Part shown: piece by piece, positions 45,629-54,047 of the stretch
Numbering within the stretch: position 1 is the first letter of the stretch
Layout of the letters: each line of letters starts with the position of its first letter
NCBI GenBank assembly: GCA_028283855.1
Contig: JAPWJX010000004.1
Location: 1 to 64,000 of the forward strand
DNA from: Verrucomicrobium sp.
Lineage (GTDB): Bacteria; Verrucomicrobiota; Verrucomicrobiia; Methylacidiphilales; GAS474
Direction of reading: 5' to 3'
Length of the DNA stretch: 64,000 bases
Position numbers and translations under genes: made by a program
The notes under the pieces: model-generated
Told to the model about the DNA's origin: nothing
What the model saw: the letters and a program-made list of their open reading frames with translations, nothing else
Database searches by the model: none

Positions 45629-46585
45629 TTAATTTGAGACGACGTTGCGCGGTTTCCCGGCCAGGAAGGCGCGGAGGTTTTCCGCCGTCTGATGCATAAG
45701 GCGCTCCCGCGCGGCGAAGCTGGCCCAGGCGATGTGGGGGACGACGAGGCAGCGCGGCGCGGAGAGAAGCGGGTGGTCGGCCGGGGGCGGCTCCGCGGAG
45801 AGGACGTCGACGGCGGCATGGGCGATGATCCCCTCCTGCAGGGCGCGGGCCACGTCGGCGTCGTTGAGGAGGCCGCCCCGGGCGGTGTTGACGAGGATGG
45901 CGCTGCGCTTCATCCGCTTCAGGTTGTCCCAGGAGATGAGGCCCTGGGTCTGCGGGGTGAGCGGGCAGTGGAGGCTCACCACGTCGCTCGATTCCAGCAG
46001 GGCGGGCAGCCCCAGGAAGGTGACGGGGTATTCGCTCCACGGCTTGGCGGTGCGGGTGTGGACCAGCACCTTCATGCCGAAGGCGTGGGCGATCCGCCCC
46101 ACGGCCTGCGCCGTCTGGCCGAAGCCGACGAGGCCGATCGACTTCCCCGCAAGCTCGATGAGGGGGAAATCCCAGAAGCAGAAATCGGGGCTGGCGCTCC
46201 ACGCCCCCTCCGCCACGCGCCGCGCGTGGTGGCCGACGTGGTGGGTCACTTCCAGGAGGAGGGCGAAGACGAGCTGGGCGACCGAGTCGGTGCTGTAGCC
46301 CGGCACGTTCGTCACCGTCACGCCGCGGTGCTTGGCCGCCTCCAGGTCGACCATGTTGTAGCCCGTGGCGGTCACGCCGACGTAGCGGAGCTTCGGCGCC
46401 GCCTCGAACGCGGCGGCGGGCAGGGCGGCCTTGTTCGTCAGGACGGCCTCCGCCTCGGCCAGGCGGGCGGCCAGCTCGGCGGGAGAGGTGCGGGGATAAA
46501 AAGTCGTTTCCGCCAGCGCCTCGACTTCCTTCCAGGAAAGGTCGCCGGGGTTGAGGGTGTGTCCGTCGAGGATGACTAGTTTCAT
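45629..46585 (-). CDS. D-2-hydroxyacid dehydrogenase, probable glyoxylate/hydroxypyruvate reductase
   Basis: A 318-residue NAD(P)-dependent dehydrogenase of the D-isomer family. The NAD motif is GLVGFGQTAQAVG, the substrate Arg lies in VNTARGGLLND, Glu in VLSAEPPP and the catalytic His in VPHIAWAS. The N-terminal VGVTATGYNMVDL matches glycerate dehydrogenase-like members. Placed among genes that turn allantoate into glyoxylate, it likely reduces glyoxylate to glycolate (or hydroxypyruvate to glycerate). The specificity is inferred from context. Confidence 0.88.
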   Translation of the reverse strand: MKLVILDGHTLNPGDLSWKEVEALAETTFYPRTSPAELAARLAEAEAVLTNKAALPAAAFEAAPKLRYVGVTATGYNMVDLEAAKHRGVTVTNVPGYSTDSVAQLVFALLLEVTHHVGHHARRVAEGAWSASPDFCFWDFPLIELAGKSIGLVGFGQTAQAVGRIAHAFGMKVLVHTRTAKPWSEYPVTFLGLPALLESSDVVSLHCPLTPQTQGLISWDNLKRMKRSAILVNTARGGLLNDADVARALQEGIIAHAAVDVLSAEPPPADHPLLSAPRCLVVPHIAWASFAARERLMHQTAENLRAFLAGKPRNVVSN

Positions 46586-46595
46586 AAAGGTTTTT

Positions 46596-47864
46596 TCAGG
46601 AGGCCCATTCCCGCAGGGCGGCGGCCAGGACCGCCGCGCCGCGCGCGGTCTCTTCCGGGGAGGTGTATTCGTCCGGCCGGTGGCTGACGCCGCCCCGGCT
46701 GGGGACGAAGAGCATCGTCACCGGGCAGAGGAGGGCCATGAACAGGGTGTCGTGGTAGGCGTGGCTGACCAGGGGGACGGCCTTCAGCCCGGCCTCCCGC
46801 GCCAGGCGCAGCAGGTCGTCGCGCAGGCCCGCGTCGCACAGGGCGGGCGGGTCGAGGTTGATCGGCTCCTCCAGGAAGGTGACGCCGCGCCGTTTGCAGG
46901 CCTCCTCCGCGGCGGCCTCGATGGCGCGGAGCGTCCGCTCCCGCACGGCCACGTCGGTGTCCCGCAGGTCGATTTCCAGGAGGGCGGAGGCGGGGATGCT
47001 GTTGATCGCGTTGGGGCCGATCTGGAAGACGCCGGTCGTCGCCACCGTGTCGGGGCTGCCCGATTCCTTCGCCGCCTTTTCCGCCGCCAGGGCGATTTCC
47101 GCCCCGGCCAGGAGCGCGTCGTGCCGCCCGGGCATGAGGACGGCCCCGGCGTGGCCGCCTTCCCCCGTCAGCCGGTAGCGGAAGGCGGCGGGCGCGGCGA
47201 TCTTCTCCACCACCGCCAGGTCGAGGCCCTCTTTTTCCAGGATCGGGCCCTGCTCGATGTGGAGTTCCACGAAGGCGTGGTAGCACCCGCGCGGCAGGGC
47301 GGCGGAGGCCAGCGGCGCGGCGGCCCAGGAATAGCCGGCGGCGGCCAGCCCCTCCCGCCATTGGGCCAGGGTGACTCCGCCGGAGTCGCGCAGGGCGGCG
47401 GCCTTTTCCGGGGAGAGCGCGCCGGAAAGCATCCGGCTGCCCAGGCAGCCCAGGCCGAAGCGGGTCGGCTCCTCGGCGGCGAAGACAACCAGCTCGATCG
47501 CGCGGCGCGGCGCGAAGCCGGAGGCGCGCAGCGCGCGGAAGGCCTCCAGCGCGCCCAGGACGCCCACGACGCCGTCGTAGCGGCCCGCGTTCGGGATCGC
47601 GTCGATGTGGGAGCCGGTGGCCACGGCGGGCAGGCCGGGCTCCGTCCCCTCCCAGTGGGCGAAGGTGTTGCCCACCGCGTCGGTCCGCAGCTCCAGCCCC
47701 AGCGCGCGGCAGCGGCCCGCCAGCCAGGCGCGGGCGGCCAGGTCCTTTTCGGAATAGAGGACGCGCGTCACCACGGGGGCGGGCGCCTCGGAAATGGCGG
47801 CCAGCTCGTCGATTTCCGCCTGGAGGCGGGCGGCGTCGAGGGAGAGGGCCGGGGCCGGGCTCAC
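46596..47864 (-). CDS. M20-family ureide amidohydrolase (allantoate or ureidoglycolate amidohydrolase)
   Basis: A 422-residue binuclear metallohydrolase of the AllC/carbamoylase group: GSHIDAIPNAGRYDGVVG, AAEEPTRFG, LHIEQGP, GGHAGAVLMPGR, QIGPNAINSIP and GGVSHRPDEY carry metal ligands and substrate-binding residues. GTG 47864 (VSPAPALSLDAARL) overlaps the TGA of ureidoglycine aminohydrolase. A second member is encoded at 49929-51116. In plants two enzymes of this family act before and after ureidoglycine aminohydrolase, so one of the pair here is probably allantoate amidohydrolase and the other ureidoglycolate amidohydrolase. Sequence alone does not say which. Confidence 0.88.
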   Translation of the reverse strand: MSPAPALSLDAARLQAEIDELAAISEAPAPVVTRVLYSEKDLAARAWLAGRCRALGLELRTDAVGNTFAHWEGTEPGLPAVATGSHIDAIPNAGRYDGVVGVLGALEAFRALRASGFAPRRAIELVVFAAEEPTRFGLGCLGSRMLSGALSPEKAAALRDSGGVTLAQWREGLAAAGYSWAAAPLASAALPRGCYHAFVELHIEQGPILEKEGLDLAVVEKIAAPAAFRYRLTGEGGHAGAVLMPGRHDALLAGAEIALAAEKAAKESGSPDTVATTGVFQIGPNAINSIPASALLEIDLRDTDVAVRERTLRAIEAAAEEACKRRGVTFLEEPINLDPPALCDAGLRDDLLRLAREAGLKAVPLVSHAYHDTLFMALLCPVTMLFVPSRGGVSHRPDEYTSPEETARGAAVLAAALREWAS

Positions 47865-48607
47865 AGCAGGGGGCGGTTGACGTCCTTGTAGTAGAGGTAG
47901 GCGGCGGGCTCGTCCCCCATCGCCACGAACCATTGCGGGCAGTGGGGGGCCATCCAGATCACGTCCCCGGCGGTCACCGGGTACCATTCCTCTTCCAGCC
48001 GGTAGATCCCCTGGCCGCGCAACATGAGGAGTCCGTGCTCCATCACGTGCGTTTCGACGAAGGGGAGGGTGGCTCCCGGCTGGTAGGTGAAGACGTTCAC
48101 CGCCATGTCCCACGCGGGGGCGTCCGGGAGGAGGACTTGGAGGAGGGCTTTGGGATTGCCCAGGAAGGGCTGGCCCTCCACGTCGGCGCCGCGGCCGAAG
48201 AGGGAGGCGGGCGGCGCCTCGTCCTTCTGCGGCACGAATTCCTTGGCGAAGACGGCGACGACGGCCGGGTCCTCCCCCGCGCGGAGGGAGCCCGCGTCGG
48301 CCGGTGAAAGGTAGAGGTATTCGCCGGGGCTCAGCGCGCGGTCCTCCGCCCGGGCCCTGGCGACGACCTTGCCCTGAAGCACGTAGAAGAAGTGCTGGCT
48401 GCCGCGGGAGGAAAAGTTGGCCGTGCCGCCTGCCTCGATGTGGAGCGTGTATTGGGCGAAGCCGGCCCCCAGCGCGGGCGTGATGTGGGCGACGGCGCGG
48501 ACCTTTTCCATGCCCGGCAGGACGCTGGCGACGTGGCCGTCCGGGGTGATGAGGGCGTGCCGCCCGGCGACGCGGGTGCGGGTGGAACCGAAGAGGGGGG
48601 TGCTCAT
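47861..48607 (-). CDS. allE: (S)-ureidoglycine aminohydrolase
   Basis: Releases ammonia from ureidoglycine to give (S)-ureidoglycolate. A bicupin of 248 residues: the C-terminal cupin has Mn ligands in E-T-H-V-M-E-H (FVETHVMEHGLL) and the Gln ligand in HCPQWF; the N-terminal cupin has SQHFFYVLQGKV. These match UGlyAH (YlbA/AllE). It overlaps allantoinase upstream (48604-48607) and the M20 hydrolase downstream, placing it exactly between the steps it links. Confidence 0.93.
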   Translation of the reverse strand: MSTPLFGSTRTRVAGRHALITPDGHVASVLPGMEKVRAVAHITPALGAGFAQYTLHIEAGGTANFSSRGSQHFFYVLQGKVVARARAEDRALSPGEYLYLSPADAGSLRAGEDPAVVAVFAKEFVPQKDEAPPASLFGRGADVEGQPFLGNPKALLQVLLPDAPAWDMAVNVFTYQPGATLPFVETHVMEHGLLMLRGQGIYRLEEEWYPVTAGDVIWMAPHCPQWFVAMGDEPAAYLYYKDVNRPLL

Positions 48608-49932
48608 GATAAGGGGGTGGGGCGCAGGAGCTGCGCGGTGAAGGAGGCGGGCGTCGGCGCGGGGTGGACGGAGACGCCCCGGCAGAAGGTTTCGACGACT
48701 TGAAGTCCCGACACGACGCCAACGTAAGGCGATTGCCGGTGGCGGTAAAGCAATTCGGACGCCTCGATCCGGCGCTCCTCCGGGCGGAGCACCGTCACGT
48801 CGGCGCGGAAGCCCGGCTCCAGGCGGCCCATCTCCGCCAGGCGGAAGCGGCGGGCGACATTCTCCGTAAGGAGCGGCACGGTCTCCGCCAGGGAGAGCCC
48901 CCGGTCGAGCGCGGCCTGGAGGAAGAGGGGCGCGGCGTGCTGGCAGCCGGAGATGCCGCCCCAGACGGCGAAGAAGTCGGCGTCCCGCTTCATCTCCGGC
49001 GGGGCGGGGGAATGGTCGGAGCCGACAGTCAGGATCTTCCCCTCCGCCAGGCCCTGCCAGAGCCGGTCCCGCTCCGCCGCCGCGCGCAGGGGCGGGGCAC
49101 ATTTGGCGACGGGGCCCTTTTCCGCCATGTCCTCCTCCGTGAGGAGGAGGTAGTGCGGGCAGGTTTCCGCCGTGGCCCCGCCGCGCAGGGCGGCGTCGAG
49201 GCCCGCCGCCGTGCTGACGTGGACGATGTGGAGGGAGCAGCCCGTTTCCCGCGCCAGGGAGCAGGCCATCTCGATGGCGGCCACCTCCGCCTCCGGGGGG
49301 CGGGAGGCCAGGTAGTCCCGCACGCCGGTCTTTCCGGCGGCGCGGGCGGCCTCCGCCAGGCGGCGGGTCGTTGCCTCGTCCTCCGCGTGGACGGCCACGG
49401 GCAGCCCCAGCTCCGCCGCGCGGGCCATCCCTTCCCGCAGCGTCGCCGCGTCGGCGGCGGGGAACTCCGGCAGGCCGCTGTCGGAAAGGAAGGCCTTGAA
49501 GCCGATCGCGCCGCGCGCGGCCAGTTCCGGCAGCGCCTTCAGGTTCAGCGGGGTCAGGCCGCCCCAGAGCGCCGCGTCGAGCCGGGAGGAGCGGGCCAGG
49601 GCGGCGGCCTTCGCGTCGAACGCGGCGCCGTCCAGGACGGGCGGCGTGCTGTTGAGCGGCATGTCGAAGAAGGCGCTCCCGCCCCCGGCGGCCAGGGCGG
49701 CGCTGCCGGTGGCCAGGCCCTCCCACTCGGCCCGGCCCGGCTCGTTGAAATGGACGTGGGCGTCGATGAATCCGGGGAGGACGTATGCTCCACCGGCGTC
49801 GACGATCCGCGCGGCGGGGAGGTCCAGGGAAGGGGCCACGGCCACGATCCGCCCCGCGCGCCAGGCGACGTCGGCCACGGAGCCGTCGGCCAGCGTGCCG
49901 CCGCGCAGGAGGACGTCGCACGGCCCGTTCAC
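48604..49932 (-). CDS. allB: Allantoinase
   Basis: Opens allantoin to allantoate. A cyclic amidohydrolase of 442 residues: metal His59 and His61 (FIDAHVHFNEPGR), carboxylated Lys146 (IGFKAFLSDSG), VAVHAED, HIVHVST and Asp in VGSDHSP. The phrases FFDMPLNSTPP and WGGISGCQHA point to allantoinase rather than dihydroorotase. GTG 49932 overlaps the TGA of the upstream M20 gene. The longer open frame upstream is a shadow. Confidence 0.94.
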   Translation of the reverse strand: MNGPCDVLLRGGTLADGSVADVAWRAGRIVAVAPSLDLPAARIVDAGGAYVLPGFIDAHVHFNEPGRAEWEGLATGSAALAAGGGSAFFDMPLNSTPPVLDGAAFDAKAAALARSSRLDAALWGGLTPLNLKALPELAARGAIGFKAFLSDSGLPEFPAADAATLREGMARAAELGLPVAVHAEDEATTRRLAEAARAAGKTGVRDYLASRPPEAEVAAIEMACSLARETGCSLHIVHVSTAAGLDAALRGGATAETCPHYLLLTEEDMAEKGPVAKCAPPLRAAAERDRLWQGLAEGKILTVGSDHSPAPPEMKRDADFFAVWGGISGCQHAAPLFLQAALDRGLSLAETVPLLTENVARRFRLAEMGRLEPGFRADVTVLRPEERRIEASELLYRHRQSPYVGVVSGLQVVETFCRGVSVHPAPTPASFTAQLLRPTPLS

Positions 49933-51116
49933 TTCGCGAAATCCTCCAGGAAGCGGGCCAGGGCGCGCGCGGCGGCGGCCAGGTCGTCCGGCGCGGCGTA
50001 TTCGTCCGGATGGTGGGAAAGGCCGTCCCGGCAGCGGATGAAGAGCATGCCCACGGGAGCGATGCGGGAGAGGATGACGCCGTCGTGCCCGGCCCCGCTC
50101 ACCAGCCGGGGCGGCTCGTGGGCGGCCTTCGCCAGCTTGGAAAGGAGCGCGGCGTCGCAGTCCACCTCCTCCTGGACGAGGAGCGTCCGCACGCGCGCGG
50201 TGACGCCCCGCTCCTGCGCGCTGTGGGCGGCGCGCTCTTCCAGCAGTTCCCGGGCGTGGGTGACGGCCCAGGTTTCCGCGTGGCGGAGGTCGACGGAGAG
50301 GACCACCTCCCCCGGGATGACGTTGCCCGCGTTGGGGGAGACGTGGACGCGGCCGACGGTGGCCACGAGGCCCTCCGTGTGCCGCCCCAGGTCCTCCACG
50401 GCCAGGATGAAGGCGGCGGCGGCGCACAGGGCGTCCTGGCGTCCGGCCATCGGCGTCGTCCCGGCGTGCCCGGCCACGCCGGTGAAGACCGCTTCCAGCC
50501 GGACCTGCGCGGCGATGTGGGTGACGACGCCCAGAGGCGCTTCCCGCCGTTCCAGGACGGGGCCCTGCTCGATGTGGGCCTCCACGTAGCCCAATAGGCG
50601 CTTGGCCACGTAGAGGGAGACCGGCGGTTCGGCCAGGTCGGAGGCCTGGGCCAGGGTGATCCCGTCGCGGTCGCGCAGGAGGAGGTCTTCCGGCTCCAGC
50701 TGGCCGGTCACCGCCTTGCTCCCCAGGTAGGGCGTGCCGAAGCGGACGCCCTCCTCGTCGGCGAAGGCCAGCACGTCGACGTCGAAGGGAAGGATGACGC
50801 CCCGTTCCCGCAGGTCCTCCAGCGCGGCCAGCGCGGTGACGATCCCCGCCGGGCCGTCATAGCCGCCGCCGTTGCGGACGGTGTCCAGGTGGGAGCCCAG
50901 CAGCAGGGTTCCCGCCTCCGGCGTGGCGCCCGGCAGGTGGCCGATGACGCTGCCCAAGGCGTCGATCCGCGCTTCCAGCCCGGCATCGGTCATCCAGCCG
51001 TAGACCAGGCGGGCGGCCTCCGCCATGGCGGGGGAAAGGAGGGTGCGGGTGATCCGGCCCGGCTCGTCGGTGACGGTGGCCAGCTTCGCGATCCGCGCGG
51101 CGAGCTTTGCTTCCAT
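49929..51116 (-). CDS. M20-family ureide amidohydrolase (allantoate or ureidoglycolate amidohydrolase)
   Basis: A 395-residue relative of the hydrolase at 46596: GSHLDTVRNGGGYDGPAG, FADEEGVRFGTPYLGSKAV, AHIEQGP, AGHAGTTPMAGRQDAL, RVHVSPNAGNVIPGEV and GLSHHPDEYA. These are the metal and substrate blocks of AllC-type enzymes, which hydrolyse allantoate to ureidoglycine, CO2 and NH3. Start ATG 51116 lies 17 bases after HIU hydrolase. Its coupling to allantoinase (GTGA) slightly favours allantoate as its substrate; the other copy would then act on ureidoglycolate. Confidence 0.9.
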   Translation of the reverse strand: MEAKLAARIAKLATVTDEPGRITRTLLSPAMAEAARLVYGWMTDAGLEARIDALGSVIGHLPGATPEAGTLLLGSHLDTVRNGGGYDGPAGIVTALAALEDLRERGVILPFDVDVLAFADEEGVRFGTPYLGSKAVTGQLEPEDLLLRDRDGITLAQASDLAEPPVSLYVAKRLLGYVEAHIEQGPVLERREAPLGVVTHIAAQVRLEAVFTGVAGHAGTTPMAGRQDALCAAAAFILAVEDLGRHTEGLVATVGRVHVSPNAGNVIPGEVVLSVDLRHAETWAVTHARELLEERAAHSAQERGVTARVRTLLVQEEVDCDAALLSKLAKAAHEPPRLVSGAGHDGVILSRIAPVGMLFIRCRDGLSHHPDEYAAPDDLAAAARALARFLEDFAK

Positions 51117-51133
51117 ATAATATAGTAAAAGGG

Positions 51134-51478
51134 TCAGCTTCCCCGGTAGGTCGTGTAGGCCCAGGGGGAGGCCAGGAGCGGCACGTGGTAGGAGCCGCCC
51201 GCCTCCATGGCGAAGCGGACCGGCACCTCGTCCAGGAAGGGGGAGGGGACGCCGAGGCTTTGGAAATAGGCGCCGAGGTGGAAGAGCAGCTCGTAGCTCC
51301 CGGCCTGGACGGCCTCGCCGGAGAGGAGCGGGGCGTCGGTCCGGCCGTCCGCGTTCGTCGCCGCCGTTTGGAGGAGCGTCCGCGCGCCGCCGGATTCCAG
51401 GCGGAAAAGCTCGATCGTGAGGCCCGCCGCGGGGCGGCCGTGGCAGGTGTCCAGGACGTGGGTGGAGAGTTTGCTCAT
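51134..51478 (-). CDS. uraH: 5-hydroxyisourate hydrolase (transthyretin-like)
   Basis: Hydrolyses 5-hydroxyisourate to OHCU. A 114-residue transthyretin-like protein with STHVLDT (catalytic His7), GRPAAGL, NADGRTDAPLL (Arg), SYHVPLLASPWAYTTYRGS and the diagnostic C-terminal YRGS. No signal peptide, so cytosolic like the uricase. ATG 51478 overlaps the stop of OHCU decarboxylase. Confidence 0.97.
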   Translation of the reverse strand: MSKLSTHVLDTCHGRPAAGLTIELFRLESGGARTLLQTAATNADGRTDAPLLSGEAVQAGSYELLFHLGAYFQSLGVPSPFLDEVPVRFAMEAGGSYHVPLLASPWAYTTYRGS

Positions 51479-52008
51479 GCGGAAAAGATCTGTTCCAGGC
51501 GCAGGGTGGCGATTTTTTCGATTTCGGCCAGCGCCGTGTCGAACTCCGTTTGGGGATCATTCTCCAGCCGCCGCGCGAAGGCGGAGAGGATGGCGGCCTT
51601 GTCGTTGAGCCGCGCGCAGATGACGAAGGGAAAGCCGAACTTCTCCCGGTAGCGCGCGTTGCCCGCCTCGAAGCGGGCCAGCTCCTCCTCGGATAGCCGG
51701 TCCAGGCCCGCACCGGCCTGCTCCGCGCGGGAGGCGGCGGTCAGCTTGTTCTCCCGCGCCAGCCGCCCGGCCAGGTCGGGGTGGGCGCGGATGAGGGTCA
51801 GCTTCTTTTCCCGGCCGCTTTCCCGCAGCACGGCGACGAGTTTTTCGCGCAGGTCGGCGGGGGAGGAAAAGGGCCGCCGCTCCCACGCGGCGGCGGCGAT
51901 CCAGGGCGACTCTTCAAAGACGGGACCGAAAATCGCCACGAAATCGTCACATGAAAAATCGTTCAAAGAAGGGGGGGTCACGACGCCAGCCAGATAAACA
52001 CGTCCCAT
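51475..52008 (-). CDS. uraD: 2-oxo-4-hydroxy-4-carboxy-5-ureidoimidazoline (OHCU) decarboxylase
   Basis: Decarboxylates OHCU stereospecifically to (S)-allantoin. It is a 177-residue all-helical protein: LIRAHPDLAGRLA contains the catalytic His, then FEAGNARYREKFGFPFVICARLN. First gene of the purine-catabolic unit, so the operon promoter should lie in 52009-52140, shared with the divergent mannitol operon. ATG 52008 is followed by MGRVYLAGVVTPPSLNDFSC; the domain proper begins at about residue 12, so a later start is possible. Confidence 0.94.
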   Translation of the reverse strand: MGRVYLAGVVTPPSLNDFSCDDFVAIFGPVFEESPWIAAAAWERRPFSSPADLREKLVAVLRESGREKKLTLIRAHPDLAGRLARENKLTAASRAEQAGAGLDRLSEEELARFEAGNARYREKFGFPFVICARLNDKAAILSAFARRLENDPQTEFDTALAEIEKIATLRLEQIFSA

Positions 52009-52055
52009 GCCAAGAGAAAAATATCTCTATTTATGACAAAATATCTTAGGCGTAC

Positions 52056-52083
52056 TTGACCCAAATAGCCGAATAATTAATAT
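52056..52083 (+). promoter_or_regulatory. Predicted sigma70-type promoter of the mannitol/fructose operon
   Basis: TTGACC (52056-52061) and TAATAT (52078-52083) are separated by 16 bases, in an A/T-rich patch of otherwise GC-rich DNA. It would drive the leader small reading frames and the dehydrogenase genes. The divergent purine operon must start from the same interval. Confidence 0.5.
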
Positions 52084-52141
52084 TGGCAGACTTCATCGTT
52101 TTGGAGGATGGCTCGGGCGGGCCGCTTCTAAGGGGGTGAAA

Positions 52142-52249
52142 ATGAACGGAGTTAAGATGTCTTCGAGCTACTGCGAACAGGGCCATTCCCGCAAGGCGCG
52201 TGCGGCAGAAGAGAACCTTAACGTTTCCGTTCCGGCGCTGACTATCTAA
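52142..52249 (+). CDS. Small 35-residue leader reading frame upstream of the mannitol dehydrogenase operon
   Basis: ATG 52142 is preceded by AAGGGGGTGAAA, a good ribosome site, and the frame encodes MNGVKMSSSYCEQGHSRK and so on to the TAA at 52247-52249, 21 bases before the next gene. It is a hydrophilic peptide with one Cys. An even shorter frame (MARAGRF, 52108-52131, after TTGGAGG) precedes it. They may be a small protein or leader peptides that govern translation of the operon. No family recognised. Confidence 0.4.
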   Translation: MNGVKMSSSYCEQGHSRKARAAEENLNVSVPALTI

Positions 52250-52270
52250 GTCTTTGCCTAGAAAGGTATT

Positions 52271-54016
52271 ATGGCAGAAGTCCAGGGTAAGAAGGTGACC
52301 CCCACCACCTTAGAGGCGCTCCGTCCCCACTTCGACGCGGAGCACTTCCCCCAGTTCAACCGCGACACCTTGGAGAAGCGCGTTGTCGCCCTCGGCGGGT
52401 CCAGCGTCCTTTTCCGCGGACTCTTCGTCCCGGAAGTGGAGGCCCTCAACAACAAGGGCATCACCAACCTGGCCATCGTCTCCGTCTCCTGCGGCACCGA
52501 GGCCAGCAGCCGCGCCAAGGCGGACAGCTTCCGCGAGCAGGGCGGCCTCTACACCCTTCACGAGCATGACGGCACCGTCGACCGCTTCCGCCTGATCGGC
52601 TCCATCACCGATTCCATCTTCGCCACGGACGAGCCGGCGAAGGTCTACAACCAGATCGCCGACCCGCGCACCCAGGTGGTCACCATGACCATCACCTCCC
52701 GCGGCTACAACTTCAAGGGCGTGGGCAGCGAGCTGGACCTCGACAATCCCTCCGTCCGCCAGGACATCGAGAACCCGACGACCCCCGTCACCGCCCTCGG
52801 CTACGTGCTGCAGGGCCTGGCCCTGCGCCAGCAGGCCGGGCAGGAGCCGCCCATCATCCTGCCCCTGGAAAACGTCTCCGACAGCGGCAAGGTCATCAAG
52901 CAGGCCCTCCTCACCATGGCCCAGGAGCGCGACAAGCTCCACGGCACCCACCTGGCCGAGTACGTCCAGGACCAGGTCCACGTCCCGCAGACCATGGTCG
53001 ACAAGATCTGTCCCGCCCTCAAGGACCAGACCCTGGAGGCCGAGCGCGCCAACCTGGCCGCCCACGGCGTCCACGACGCGCTGCCCGTCACCGGCGAGCC
53101 CTTCGGCAAGCTGGTCATCGCCGACACCGACCCGCGCATCTTCGACATCCTCCCCTTCCAGAAGCTGCCGGAGAGCAACGTCGCCGTCGCCTCGAAGGAG
53201 GAGATGCACGCCTACGAAGTCGGCAAGCTGCGCATGCTCAACGGCGGCCATCGCGCCATCGGCATCCTGGGCCTTTCCGCCGGGGAAAAGATCGTCCATG
53301 AGACGATCGCCAAGTCCGCCATCCGCGACTTCATCCACGGCATGAGCCGGGAGACCCAGCAGACCCTCCCGGAGCATGCCGACATGCACAAGACCTTCAG
53401 CCCGGCCACCGTCATCAGCCGCTTCTCCAACTCCTCCATCCAGGACGACCTAGGCCGCCTGGTCGACAACTCCTCCGGCAAGCTGCTGGACCGGATCGTC
53501 CGCCCCATCCAGCACCTGCGGGAAAATGGCCAGAACGCGCCGCACCTCACCTTCGTCATGGCCGCCTGGTTCAACCTCCTGCGCGGCGAGAACGACCACG
53601 GCCACCCCACCGCCTTCAAGGACGACAACGCCGCCAAGCTCGGCTTCGTCCAGGCGGCGAAGGAAGTCCACGCCGCCTGGCACGAGGCCAAGAAGGCCGA
53701 TCCCGCCGCCCAGGCCGACCTCACCCCCCTCCTCAAGCTGAAGGACATGCAGGTCCTCCTGGGACCCCTGGCGCAGGACGAGCAATTCCTGGGCGACATT
53801 AGCCGCCAGATGACCTCCGTTTGGAAGATCAACGAGCAGCGCCCCGGCCGCGGCACCCTGGAAACCCTCCAGGCCGTCGCCCAGGAGGTCCAGCCCCGGC
53901 GGGACGCCCTCCACGCCATCGAGCGGACCTTCTCCAAGGACCCAGTTCAGCGTTGTCCTCTGCCCGATTTGGTGGTTCAGTCCGAGACGCCCGCGAAGGA
54001 CCGTTATCTCCGATAG
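52271..54016 (+). CDS. Divergent mannitol-dehydrogenase-family protein lacking the NAD motif
   Basis: A 581-residue protein, clearly a relative of the next gene. It shares VPQTMVDKICPAL with FPNTMVDRITPV, and KLRMLNGGHRAIGILG with KVRLLNGGHSALAYLG. The catalytic K319-x4-N324-x2-H327 set of polyol dehydrogenases is kept. In the place of the Rossmann motif (GLGGFHRAH in the neighbour) it has LGGSSVLFRGLFVPE, which lacks the normal glycine pattern and the RAH. The SCDN block reads ENVSDSGKV. It is about 80 residues longer. It may be a dehydrogenase with a different cofactor mode or a catalytically altered partner. First gene of the operon, 31 bases before mannitol 2-dehydrogenase. Confidence 0.75.
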   Translation: MAEVQGKKVTPTTLEALRPHFDAEHFPQFNRDTLEKRVVALGGSSVLFRGLFVPEVEALNNKGITNLAIVSVSCGTEASSRAKADSFREQGGLYTLHEHDGTVDRFRLIGSITDSIFATDEPAKVYNQIADPRTQVVTMTITSRGYNFKGVGSELDLDNPSVRQDIENPTTPVTALGYVLQGLALRQQAGQEPPIILPLENVSDSGKVIKQALLTMAQERDKLHGTHLAEYVQDQVHVPQTMVDKICPALKDQTLEAERANLAAHGVHDALPVTGEPFGKLVIADTDPRIFDILPFQKLPESNVAVASKEEMHAYEVGKLRMLNGGHRAIGILGLSAGEKIVHETIAKSAIRDFIHGMSRETQQTLPEHADMHKTFSPATVISRFSNSSIQDDLGRLVDNSSGKLLDRIVRPIQHLRENGQNAPHLTFVMAAWFNLLRGENDHGHPTAFKDDNAAKLGFVQAAKEVHAAWHEAKKADPAAQADLTPLLKLKDMQVLLGPLAQDEQFLGDISRQMTSVWKINEQRPGRGTLETLQAVAQEVQPRRDALHAIERTFSKDPVQRCPLPDLVVQSETPAKDRYLR

Positions 54017-54047
54017 ATAGCGCTCTTTCCCGCGGCGTCCCATCCAC

